In this document: positions 35,864 through 43,644 of the stretch, in pieces
How the letters are laid out: each line of letters starts with the position of its first letter
Position numbering within the stretch: position 1 is the stretch's first letter
DNA from: JBBIPA01 sp963775935
Lineage (GTDB): Bacteria; Chloroflexota; Dehalococcoidia; GIF9; UBA5629
Assembly: GCA_963775935.1 (NCBI GenBank)
Contig: CAVZKR010000002.1
Location: 496,001 to 560,000 of the forward strand
DNA: 64,000 nucleotides
Direction of reading: 5' to 3'
Made by a program: the position numbers and the translations under genes
Notes under the pieces: generated by a model
The model's database searches: none
What the model saw: only the letters and a program-made list of their open reading frames with translations
What the model was told of the DNA's origin: nothing

Positions 35864-37369
35864 ATGGCAGACAAGTCGCTTATCATCATCGGTGCCGGCA
35901 TAGCTGGTTTATCAGCTGGTTGCTATGCGCAGATGAATGGTTATAAGTCGAAAATTTTCGAAATGCATAAGAAGGCAGGAGGACTATGTACTTCCTGGAA
36001 GCGCCAGGGATATACAATCGATTGCTGCATCGACTGGCTGGTCGGTTCGTCACCTGCAAATCCGTTCTATCGCTTCTGGGAAGAACTCGGAGCTGTTCAA
36101 GGGCGCCAGATGATTGACCATGATGAGTTCGGTCGGGTAGAGGGAAAAAATGGTGAGGTTTTTATCATGTATACCAATATCGGACGCCTGGAGCAACATC
36201 TAAGAAGTATCGCTCCAGAAGACGGTACTGTTATAGATGAGCTTGTGAATGGTCTCTATGCAGCGACCCGCTTCCCTACGATTATTGATAAGGCTCCTGA
36301 GCTATATACTATTGTTGACCTGTGCAGGATGTTATTCAAAATGGCACCGCACACGGGATTCATGCGTAAGTGGGGTACGGTATCAATCCAGGATTTTGCC
36401 AAACGCTTCAAGAATCCATTTCTACGCGAAGTTTTTCCTCTGTTTTTCGACTTACCTGATTTTCCCATGATGGCAGCGTTAATTACCCTGGCATGGATGC
36501 ACCAAAAAGCAGCAGGCTATCCGCTTGGCGGTTCTCTGGCGTTTTCGAAAGCTATCGAAAAACGCTATCTTGATTTAGGCGGCGAAATTACTTATAAATC
36601 ATTAGTTGCCAAAGTGCTGGTAGAAGGTAATAAAGCTATTGGTATAAAACTGGCTGATGGTTCCGAACACCACGCAGATGTCGTCATCTCCGCTGCCGAT
36701 GGCCATTACACAATCTTCGATATGCTGGACGGGAACTACATTGACGATACAATTAAGGGCTATTATGAAAAATTACCAATATTTCCATCATTGGTCTTTG
36801 TGGGCATTGGTGTTGCCCGGTCGTTTAGCGACATTGCTCCGACTGCCTCTATAATCAGCTTTCCGCTTGCTGCGCCCTTAACAGTTGGCGGTCGACAGTT
36901 AAACAGGCTGACCGTGCGGATTCATAACTTCGATCCCACATTGGCACCTGAAGGAAAGACGATAATTACCGTATTCTTTGACTCGGACTATCGCTATTGG
37001 AAGGAGCTAAAGAATAATCCCGATAACTATAAAGCTGAAAAGGAAGAGGTTGCCAGGAATATTATTAAAGTACTTGACCAGCGTTTTCCAGGTCTGGCAA
37101 ACCACGTAGAGATGTATGACGTGGCAACACCAGTGACCTTTCACCGTTATACGGGCAACTGGCAGGGTTCTTACGAGGGATGGCTGATTACCACGAAAAC
37201 TTTACGTATGCAGATGAAAAAGACATTGCCAGGGCTTGATAACTTTTATATGGCAGGGCAATGGGTTGCTCCTGGTGGCGGCTTGCCCTCAGGCATTATG
37301 ACGGGGCGAAACGTGGTGCAGATTATCTGCAAGAGTGACGGCAAAAAATTTGTCACTACGCTGCCCTAG
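35864..37369 (+). CDS. Phytoene desaturase-like FAD/NAD(P) oxidoreductase
   Basis: The start chosen is ATG 35864, preceded by GGAGGGAAA; an upstream in-frame ATG at 35777 adds 29 residues unlike any family start. The 501-residue protein opens with the FAD fold SLIIIGAGIAGLSAGCYAQM and GGLCTSW, and ends with the family's C-terminal motif NFYMAGQWVAPGGGLPSGIM. This is the CrtI/amine-oxidase-like group that acts on polyprenoid or lipid substrates. No carotenoid genes are present nearby, so another lipophilic substrate is likely. It converges on the efflux adaptor gene with a 4-bp overlap of their ends. Confidence 0.85.
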   Translation: MADKSLIIIGAGIAGLSAGCYAQMNGYKSKIFEMHKKAGGLCTSWKRQGYTIDCCIDWLVGSSPANPFYRFWEELGAVQGRQMIDHDEFGRVEGKNGEVFIMYTNIGRLEQHLRSIAPEDGTVIDELVNGLYAATRFPTIIDKAPELYTIVDLCRMLFKMAPHTGFMRKWGTVSIQDFAKRFKNPFLREVFPLFFDLPDFPMMAALITLAWMHQKAAGYPLGGSLAFSKAIEKRYLDLGGEITYKSLVAKVLVEGNKAIGIKLADGSEHHADVVISAADGHYTIFDMLDGNYIDDTIKGYYEKLPIFPSLVFVGIGVARSFSDIAPTASIISFPLAAPLTVGGRQLNRLTVRIHNFDPTLAPEGKTIITVFFDSDYRYWKELKNNPDNYKAEKEEVARNIIKVLDQRFPGLANHVEMYDVATPVTFHRYTGNWQGSYEGWLITTKTLRMQMKKTLPGLDNFYMAGQWVAPGGGLPSGIMTGRNVVQIICKSDGKKFVTTLP

Positions 37370-38664
37370 GGTGGTGGCGGTCCACCAGACGGTGGTCCTC
37401 CCATGCCCGGCATCATTGACTGTGATGAGGTGGACTGTGTGGTGGTTGTCGTGGTGGTCGTGATGGCAACCTGTTCTCCTTCGCTGAGGCCTTCCACAAT
37501 TTCAGTATATTGCGTATTAGTTATCCCAGTCTTGACCACCCTGGTCTCGGTCGCCTCGCCTTTTATTACGTGGACTATACTATCCGTCCCCTGACGGGTA
37601 ATTGCCCGACTCAGCACCATAAGCACATTTGGCTTCTCCTGGATGATAATAGTCACAGTTACCGAGAGGCCGTCTCGCAACTCCTCCAGTGTCAACGGCG
37701 TATTGGCTGCGGAGCTTCCATTCGTTTGTTTGGAAGATTGACCAGACTGAGGTTGGGTCGTCTGTGAAGATTGTACGGCTTGCGACGGCTGATTTGCCTG
37801 AGTTTGAGAGGTACGAAGCTGTCTGATTTCCTCTTCTGAAAGCAGCTCGACTTTTACCTTGTAGTTAATCACACCGCTTTGATTGGTAGCCGTGGGAGAT
37901 ATGGCGGTCACTTTGGCAGGAAACGTGCTTGTTGACGACGCCATTGTCTGCACGTTGGCTGTCATCCCTATCTGGATTCGGTTGATATCCATCTCACTGA
38001 CCAGGACATTTGTCTCAAATCTGGTCGGATCAGCTATGGATAAGGCGACGGCACCTTTAAAAATCTCATCTCCGCCCTTTACATTGACCTTGGTGACAAA
38101 GCCATCGAAGGGCGCCTCTATCTGAGCGCTGGTCTCGAGATACCGGTCCAGCTCTTTTTGGGCATCATCAAGCGACATTTTCGCCTGATGAAGCTGTAGC
38201 TGCTTGGTCTCAATATCCAGTGGGTCGGGTGCTGAGATAGAACCGGAAATGGTGCTGGTGGTAGTGGTGGGATTTTGCGCCTTCTCCAGTGCAATTTGCG
38301 CATTATTGAGGCTGATCTGAGCCGAGACCACTGCCCGTTCATAGGTCCTCTTCTGCTTTTCCCAGTCGAAGGCATCCACGTCCGCTACTACCTGTCCTTT
38401 CTTCACCTGGTCGCCTTCTTCCACCAGAATCCGGTAGACATATCCCGAGACATCGAATGCCAGGTCTGCAGTCTGAGAAAGCTCCAGGTTGCCACTGGCG
38501 GTAACGTCGATTCTCAGATTGCCCTTCTGAACGGTTACTACCTGCTGTATTGTTGCCGTCGAAGCTGGCTTAGCCGCACAACTGAAAGACAAAACAGCGA
38601 CAAATAACACTAAAAGCCCTGAGATCATCGATACATGATTGGAAAGTCGCAAGTAGCACCTCAT
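37366..38664 (-). CDS. HlyD/MacA-type efflux adaptor lipoprotein
   Basis: About 430 residues. After a hydrophobic segment, LSFSC gives a lipobox. The lipoyl halves flank a coiled-coil hairpin (SGYVYRILVEEGDQVKKGQV, then APFDGFVTKVNVKGGDEIF), followed by a beta-barrel and a membrane-proximal domain (LSEGEQVAI). A Gln/Ser-rich insert (about 300-330), a Thr run and a Gly/Pro C-terminus (GMGGPPSGGPPPP) are additions. The ATG at 38664 is used here; TTG 38652 has a better-spaced GAGG and is an alternative. Adaptors of this kind work with MacB- or YknYZ-type permeases; the nearest such permease is at 47888. A PhoP-box-like repeat lies 38 bp upstream. Confidence 0.85.
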   Translation of the reverse strand: MRCYLRLSNHVSMISGLLVLFVAVLSFSCAAKPASTATIQQVVTVQKGNLRIDVTASGNLELSQTADLAFDVSGYVYRILVEEGDQVKKGQVVADVDAFDWEKQKRTYERAVVSAQISLNNAQIALEKAQNPTTTTSTISGSISAPDPLDIETKQLQLHQAKMSLDDAQKELDRYLETSAQIEAPFDGFVTKVNVKGGDEIFKGAVALSIADPTRFETNVLVSEMDINRIQIGMTANVQTMASSTSTFPAKVTAISPTATNQSGVINYKVKVELLSEEEIRQLRTSQTQANQPSQAVQSSQTTQPQSGQSSKQTNGSSAANTPLTLEELRDGLSVTVTIIIQEKPNVLMVLSRAITRQGTDSIVHVIKGEATETRVVKTGITNTQYTEIVEGLSEGEQVAITTTTTTTTQSTSSQSMMPGMGGPPSGGPPPP

Positions 38665-38701
38665 TACTAGAACTACAATTAATGCCAGTATACTTACCAA
38701 A

Positions 38702-38718
38702 TGTTAAAAGACGGTTAA
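38702..38718 (-). promoter_or_regulatory. PhoP-box-like direct repeat before the efflux adaptor
   Basis: On the minus strand, TTAACC-GTCTT-TTAACA, ending 38 bp before the adaptor's ATG. Spacing and hexamers match the other sites in the window. Confidence 0.45.
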
Positions 38719-38830
38719 TGGATGGAGTGTAGTCATTTTGACAGGCGCCAGATTTTGCATTTAATTTTTACTATGGCTTAATGAAACAGGTTAATGAGGT
38801 TGAAGAATTGGGCGGAATGTTTACAGCACT

Positions 38831-39163
38831 TTAGTTGTATTTATTTGGCTTGTCGAGTAATTCATCCAGTAATTTGAAAATCTCAGAGCGCATTGGTGTT
38901 ATAGTGCTGTCTGTTGCCTGGCTTTTATTCTGCGGAACAACGTCACGATTAGCATATTTATGCTGTTTCTGGCATTCATTCTGTATGGGCTGTTGACGCC
39001 ATGCCGGTTGCTGATGAGGATACTGATAACTGCCTGATAGAGATGATGAATTAAGCGGTATTTGTTGTATTGCCCAATCTAGCTTACTACCGCAATTGCT
39101 GCAAAACCTGTAGCCATTAGCAACTGGTGCACCGCAATGAGAACAGAGATAAATCTGCTTCAT
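38831..39163 (-). CDS. Zinc-ribbon protein
   Basis: 110 residues from ATG 39163, which has AGAGG nine bases upstream (the in-frame ATG at 39172 abuts that site). The N-terminus is a zinc ribbon, YLCSHCGAPVANGYRFCSNC, with two CxxC knuckles. A long polar Gln/Ser-rich linker leads to a short C-terminal helix (IFKLLDELLDKP). It is possibly a cytoplasmic scaffold or regulator; no partner can be named. Confidence 0.75.
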   Translation of the reverse strand: MKQIYLCSHCGAPVANGYRFCSNCGSKLDWAIQQIPLNSSSLSGSYQYPHQQPAWRQQPIQNECQKQHKYANRDVVPQNKSQATDSTITPMRSEIFKLLDELLDKPNKYN

Positions 39164-39255
39164 AACTGCCATCCTCTTCTTTAATCACCACTAAATCCAT
39201 AACTATTATCTGATATATATAACGAACTTATTATACTTTTAGTTTACTCTTAAAA

Positions 39256-39272
39256 TGTTAAGAATTTGTTAA
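39256..39272 (-). promoter_or_regulatory. PhoP-box-like direct repeat before the zinc-ribbon gene
   Basis: Minus strand TTAACA-AATTC-TTAACA, a perfect hexamer pair, 92 bp before the zinc-ribbon start. It could also act on the divergent hydrolase gene at 39461. Confidence 0.5.
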
Positions 39273-39460
39273 TTACCATGCGATACACCCATTAAGAATT
39301 AACTACCGAAAATGATGGGAATAAATATATGATGGCAATGTGAGGTAACATGTATTGCTTAATGAAAATGGGTACTTAGTGGTATACTTTTGTTAGGCAT
39401 TACAAACATAGCACATAAGGCATTTTTAATTGCGAATAAGTTAGCTACAGAGGAGGAAGT

Positions 39461-41161
39461 ATGAAGAAAAAAATTAGTTCACAGCCGGAGTACAAAGTAA
39501 AACAGAAGGAAACCATAATGGTCCCCATGCGGGATGGAGTTCGCCTGGCAGTTGATATTTATCGTCCTGATGCAGAGGGAAAATTTCCTGCTCTGTTGGC
39601 GATGTCAGGATATGGAAAAGACCTTCAGGCGATTCCACAGATACCGCAACCATTTTATGTTGGCTTTGAACAGAAATATAGTTCCCTTGTATGGGATGGC
39701 ACTTTAGAAGCTGGAAATACCAGGCAAATCGTTGGTAGAGGTTATGTTCATGTGATTGCTGACGTCAGGGGTTGTGGTGACTCTGAGGGAGAGCATGCGG
39801 GCATGTTTGACGTGCATGAACCAAAAGATGGGTATGACCTGGTCGAGTGGATTGCCAGGCAACCATGGTGTGACGGTAATGTAGGTCTTGTAGGCATATC
39901 GTACTACGCATGTATACAGATTTTCATAGCCGCCGAGCAGCCGCCACACCTGAAGGCAATCTTCCCCTGGGAGGTGTTTTATGATGTCTACCGCCAGGTA
40001 GCTACAGATGAGGGTGTGATACAACCGATGATATACAGGCTCTACAGCGGTCGAGGTATGGATCCAGGGCAAACTCATGGTAGTGGCTATGCTCCCAGAA
40101 ACTGCGTATCGGCTACCATAAAGAATACAGCAAAAAATAAGTTAAAAAAATTATGGCAGGAAAGACTCGACGACCCGGACCTGAAAAAATATACCATTTA
40201 CTGGAGCTGCCTCAGGTATCCCACAAAGAGTCCGTTTTTTGCCGATTTCCTGTTCAATCCCAACGATGGGCCGTTCTATTGGGAAAGGACTCCCTACACT
40301 AGGCTCGATAAAATCAAGATTCCCGCATACGTTGGTGGACCCTGGGGAGATTTATGGGCTAAGGGCGGCTGGTATGTTTACGACAAGCTAAAAGTTCCCA
40401 AAAAGATGATCATGGGACCGGGTGATGAACGACCATGGTATCAGACTCATGACGAGGTGCTGCGGTGGTTTGACTACTGGCTAAAAGGCATCGATAACGG
40501 TATCATGGATGAACCACCTATAAAAATCTACACCACTGGGATTAATACCTGGCGAACAGAGAATGAGTTTCCACTGGCAAGGACGAAGTGGACAAAATTT
40601 TACCTTCGCAGCAGAGGCAGACTTATGGAACAAGCCCCCATGTTCAATGAGGGACCTGACTGCTTTGTCCAACAACCGCTTGACGAGACATCCGAAATAA
40701 ATTCACTTAAATTTTCAACAGAAATTTTTATCAAAGATGTGGAACTCACCGGGCCGATGGCAATCCACCTGTATGGCTCAATTGATCAGGAGGATACTAA
40801 CTGGCAGGTAAAACTATTCGATGTCGATGGCTATGGGATGAAGCGGTACATGTTGACAGAGGACTGGTTGAAGGCATCTCATCGAGCCGTTGATGAAAGC
40901 AAATCCGAACCATGGCGACCCTGGCATCCTCACACCGAAAATGAGCCAGTGGTACCAAGTAAGATATATGAATATAGAATAGGTTTAGCACCGAAGTCAC
41001 ATGTGTTTAAAGTTGGTCATCGTATGGAGCTACAGATAGCCAGCATGGATGACACTGTTGGCGGGTTACACATCTGTAGCAGTAAGACGACGCTTCACAA
41101 GGTCTACCATAACCCTGAATATGCATCGTACTTGAGTTTGCCAATAATTCCGGGTAAATAA
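39461..41161 (+). CDS. CocE/NonD-family (X-Pro dipeptidase-like) hydrolase
   Basis: 566 residues with the family pattern: VPMRDGVRLAVDIYRP at the start, ADVRGCGDSEGE, the nucleophile serine in GLVGISYYACIQIF, the acid in YVGGPWGDLW, WFDYWLKGI, and a C-terminal jelly-roll (FSTEIFIKDVELTGPMAIHL). The usual catalytic His motif GPWxH is replaced by GPGDERPWYQTH, so the His must come from the shifted QTH or be lost. Family members cleave esters or amides; the substrate is unknown. No signal peptide is present, so it is cytoplasmic. A GAGGAGG site precedes the ATG. Confidence 0.85.
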   Translation: MKKKISSQPEYKVKQKETIMVPMRDGVRLAVDIYRPDAEGKFPALLAMSGYGKDLQAIPQIPQPFYVGFEQKYSSLVWDGTLEAGNTRQIVGRGYVHVIADVRGCGDSEGEHAGMFDVHEPKDGYDLVEWIARQPWCDGNVGLVGISYYACIQIFIAAEQPPHLKAIFPWEVFYDVYRQVATDEGVIQPMIYRLYSGRGMDPGQTHGSGYAPRNCVSATIKNTAKNKLKKLWQERLDDPDLKKYTIYWSCLRYPTKSPFFADFLFNPNDGPFYWERTPYTRLDKIKIPAYVGGPWGDLWAKGGWYVYDKLKVPKKMIMGPGDERPWYQTHDEVLRWFDYWLKGIDNGIMDEPPIKIYTTGINTWRTENEFPLARTKWTKFYLRSRGRLMEQAPMFNEGPDCFVQQPLDETSEINSLKFSTEIFIKDVELTGPMAIHLYGSIDQEDTNWQVKLFDVDGYGMKRYMLTEDWLKASHRAVDESKSEPWRPWHPHTENEPVVPSKIYEYRIGLAPKSHVFKVGHRMELQIASMDDTVGGLHICSSKTTLHKVYHNPEYASYLSLPIIPGK

Positions 41162-41192
41162 TGGATATATAAGCTAATGATATGCGGAGAGT

Positions 41193-42089
41193 CTATTTTT
41201 CTAAAATAATGTTTCTTAGCTTGGCTGCCAATTCTTCACCCTCGGTATTCTCAGTGACAAATTGTATGGCAGCAGGCGATTGTATTCCCAAGCCCAGTTC
41301 TACAGCTCTGGCGATCTGGTCCTGTTGAAAGACCGCGCCGCGAGTTACTTCAGTTGTCGTGCCTAAAAGCCGTAATAGTGCTACTCCGGCAGCATCTATC
41401 GCCACCCTATCGTTTCCAGCGAGCACCACGTTAGCCTCGGCTTTGGTACCTTTCATCGGCCCACCACTGACAAATGCCTCGATGCCATCCATAACAATTA
41501 AATCCGGGGTATAGGCAGTATTGATTTCCGCTATCATCTGACGCTGGTAGGAGTTCTTGTGTAGCTCATTCATAAAACTGCGCTCTACCATGCCAACCGA
41601 GTTCTTGAGGGAGATGGTGAAATGGCCACCATACTGGTGTGTCTTCAGGCAGCAGGTCTGCACCACACATTCTGCCTCTGCATAAACACGGGCAACATTA
41701 AAACCCTTAGCCCAGTGGCTGCCCTCAGGTTGCAGGTGCACCCAGCTCTCGGTTTCGACTTTATCGAGATTGATAAGGGAAAAACCGAGTTTCTTGCTCA
41801 TATCGAAGATACCCTTCTCTTTCATCACGTCCTCAGTATTAGAAGGGCCGCTGCGCTCTGCGATGACGATAGAAGCAGCCCCCAGCTCCTTCAACGTGGT
41901 GATGAGCGCATAAAGAGCATCATTATGGGTGGATGCCGGGAAAGGATCGGCGGTGTTGAAATTAGGCTTCAAAGCCACTGCCTTGCCCTTTACAGGGTTT
42001 ATATTAAGCAAACGTACCGCTTTATTGACGCCTTCAGCATGGTTTTTGGTATATACCAGGGCTACTTTGCTGGTTTTTGCTGCCACCAT
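41193..42089 (-). CDS. DUF362 protein
   Basis: 298 residues: VALKPNFNTADPFPASTHND, ERSGPSNTEDVMKEKG, TCCLKTHQYGGHFTISLKNS and a late LLGTTTEVTRGAVFQQDQIA region. These are the conserved blocks of DUF362, a family of uncertain role often linked to iron-sulfur metabolism; this copy lacks the ferredoxin domain some members carry. Conserved Cys and His in the CLKTHQYGG block may be the functional site. It follows the proline-rich membrane protein gene by 11 bp on the same strand, so the two are likely co-transcribed. Confidence 0.82.
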   Translation of the reverse strand: MVAAKTSKVALVYTKNHAEGVNKAVRLLNINPVKGKAVALKPNFNTADPFPASTHNDALYALITTLKELGAASIVIAERSGPSNTEDVMKEKGIFDMSKKLGFSLINLDKVETESWVHLQPEGSHWAKGFNVARVYAEAECVVQTCCLKTHQYGGHFTISLKNSVGMVERSFMNELHKNSYQRQMIAEINTAYTPDLIVMDGIEAFVSGGPMKGTKAEANVVLAGNDRVAIDAAGVALLRLLGTTTEVTRGAVFQQDQIARAVELGLGIQSPAAIQFVTENTEGEELAAKLRNIILEK

Positions 42090-42100
42090 TTACCCCCTTA

Positions 42101-43288
42101 TCAAATGGCATTTGCCTCATAGGCCATTAAGTAATAAAGCATAGGCACTGTCTTATATCTGGTTTCTTGCCTGACCTTGGTGACCATTCTTTGTTTCTGG
42201 ACTGGTCTGTACCGTACTTCGGTCCTTGATTTTTCTACATCTTTATATTGGATTACATCTCTGTATTTGAGTACGTCTGTATAGTACGTAACTTCTCTGT
42301 AATGAGTAATAGGTTGAGGTGGGGGTGGAGTGGGTGGATATGGTGCAGGCGGAGTTGGCAGTGGTGGAGGTGGTGCAGAGGATAGAGTAGATGCAGAGGA
42401 TAGAGTAGATGCAGATGATAGAGTAGGTGAACCGCCACCTGGTGGGGGTGGAGGTGCAGGGGGAGCTGGTGGAGGCGTGGGGGGAGCTGGTGGAGGTGCA
42501 GGTGGCGTTGGTGGAGGTGCAGGGGGAGCTGGTGGAGGTGCAGGTGGCGTTGGTGGAGGTGCAGGGGGAGCTGGTGGAGGTGCAGGTGGCGTTGGCGGAG
42601 GCGCAGGCGGAGCTGGCGGAGGTGGAGGTGGAGCTGGTGGTGGAGCTGGTGGTGGTCCCGGTGGCATGGGCGGAGGTGCAGGCGGAGTTGGCGGATATGG
42701 TGCTGGTGGCCTAGGCCGTGGTTCATAAATTACATAAGGTTCTGTTACTATGTAGGGCTCTCTGGCAGTATACGCCTCAGTCGTGGTGTAAGGCTCCTTT
42801 TCCGTATAGGTAATAGTTGCCACGTACGGCTCTTGTTCCGTATAGGTTTCAATATCCTGATATGCTATCGGTACCTGGTAGCTGACCTGTTTCATCGGTG
42901 CTATACAAAAGAGTAGCACAAAAAACACCAGAAAAATCGAGAAAGAGAGTGACGCAATTGCCAGACTGTTTCTGGCACTCGGAGGGTTGTTATTCTTACC
43001 TTTGTTATCTTCAGCCTTCTTATTTGCTGGTAAGCGCACAGGCTTTACTATTCTGCTACTCGGGTCTGCAGCGTTTAACTTGGAGACATTGCGACTATCC
43101 GCCTTCGCTATGGAGGCACCCTTCGCTTTCCTGCGGACACGGTTTAGTTTTTTGGAACCATTGCTCAGTGTCATTTCCTTTCCAGGAACTACGCTGTGCT
43201 CTGAATCAGAAGCAAGGTAAATCTCTGGCATGGCGATTTTTGCAGATTCCTCTACTCTTATCTGGTTGCGTCGATTCTTTTTAGTCAT
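42101..43288 (-). CDS. Proline-rich membrane protein with YT-EPY and charged repeats
   Basis: 395 residues. A basic cytoplasmic N-terminus (about 1-107) leads to one membrane helix (NSLAIASLSFSIFLVFFVLL). Outside it are repeats of about 8-10 residues (TYTEKEPYTTTEAYTAREPY), a long polyproline stretch of PPAPPPTPPAPP type (about 195-285), and a second repeat zone rich in Tyr, Val and charged residues (VLKYRDVIQYKDVEKSRTEV). The two repeat zones share a loose Y-xx-V/E-xx-Y rhythm, as if the polyproline rod separates two similar modules. No family is recognised. It is probably an envelope-spanning or surface stalk protein. It is co-oriented with the DUF362 gene. Confidence 0.7.
   Translation of the reverse strand: MTKKNRRNQIRVEESAKIAMPEIYLASDSEHSVVPGKEMTLSNGSKKLNRVRRKAKGASIAKADSRNVSKLNAADPSSRIVKPVRLPANKKAEDNKGKNNNPPSARNSLAIASLSFSIFLVFFVLLFCIAPMKQVSYQVPIAYQDIETYTEQEPYVATITYTEKEPYTTTEAYTAREPYIVTEPYVIYEPRPRPPAPYPPTPPAPPPMPPGPPPAPPPAPPPPPPAPPAPPPTPPAPPPAPPAPPPTPPAPPPAPPAPPPTPPAPPPAPPTPPPAPPAPPPPPGGGSPTLSSASTLSSASTLSSAPPPPLPTPPAPYPPTPPPPQPITHYREVTYYTDVLKYRDVIQYKDVEKSRTEVRYRPVQKQRMVTKVRQETRYKTVPMLYYLMAYEANAI
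42430..42710 (-). repeat. GC-rich tandem repeat encoding polyproline
   Basis: Imperfect units built of GGTGGAGGTGCAGG and GGAGCTGGTGGAGG pieces, with a 42-bp higher-order period repeated about three times between 42480 and 42610. It is likely to vary in length between strains and to be error-prone in assembly. Confidence 0.75.
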
Positions 43289-43484
43289 TTGCTGCCCTCC
43301 CTCCTAAGCAGTGAATGAAACTTATAAGCGAAGTCGCTGATAATAATCCAATAAGGCCTGTTTCAAGATATTGCCATAGTGGAATTCAGGCTATGATATA
43401 TTATACACTTTGAGAACCATTAAACTAAGAAAATGGATATACGTCATACAAGCCAGTAGGACAGCATTTATTATACTCCAAAAA

Positions 43485-43501
43485 CATTAAGGAAGTGTTA
43501 A
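43485..43501 (-). promoter_or_regulatory. PhoP-box-like direct repeat between divergent genes
   Basis: Minus strand TTAACA-CTTCC-TTAATG. It lies about 200 bp before the proline-rich protein gene and 144 bp before the adaptor gene at 43645. A degenerate plus-strand partner (CTAAAA-GTGTC-TTAACA) lies near 43537-43553, nearer the adaptor. Confidence 0.4.
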
Positions 43502-43644
43502 TTTTATTCGTCACGAACATAAAATGCTACTGGGCACCTAAAAGTGTCTTAACAATTTCCTCACAGTTTTGTGGTATCATTATTTGATTAGTTTGGGCGA
43601 TGTTGTTCGACCCTCCGTAAAATGATACATTAATACACTACTAC

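Noticed and set aside
42330..42728. Long plus-strand glycine- and leucine-rich open frames opposite the proline-rich gene
   Set aside because: They are the antisense readings of the polyproline repeat; composition and lack of start context show them to be shadows.
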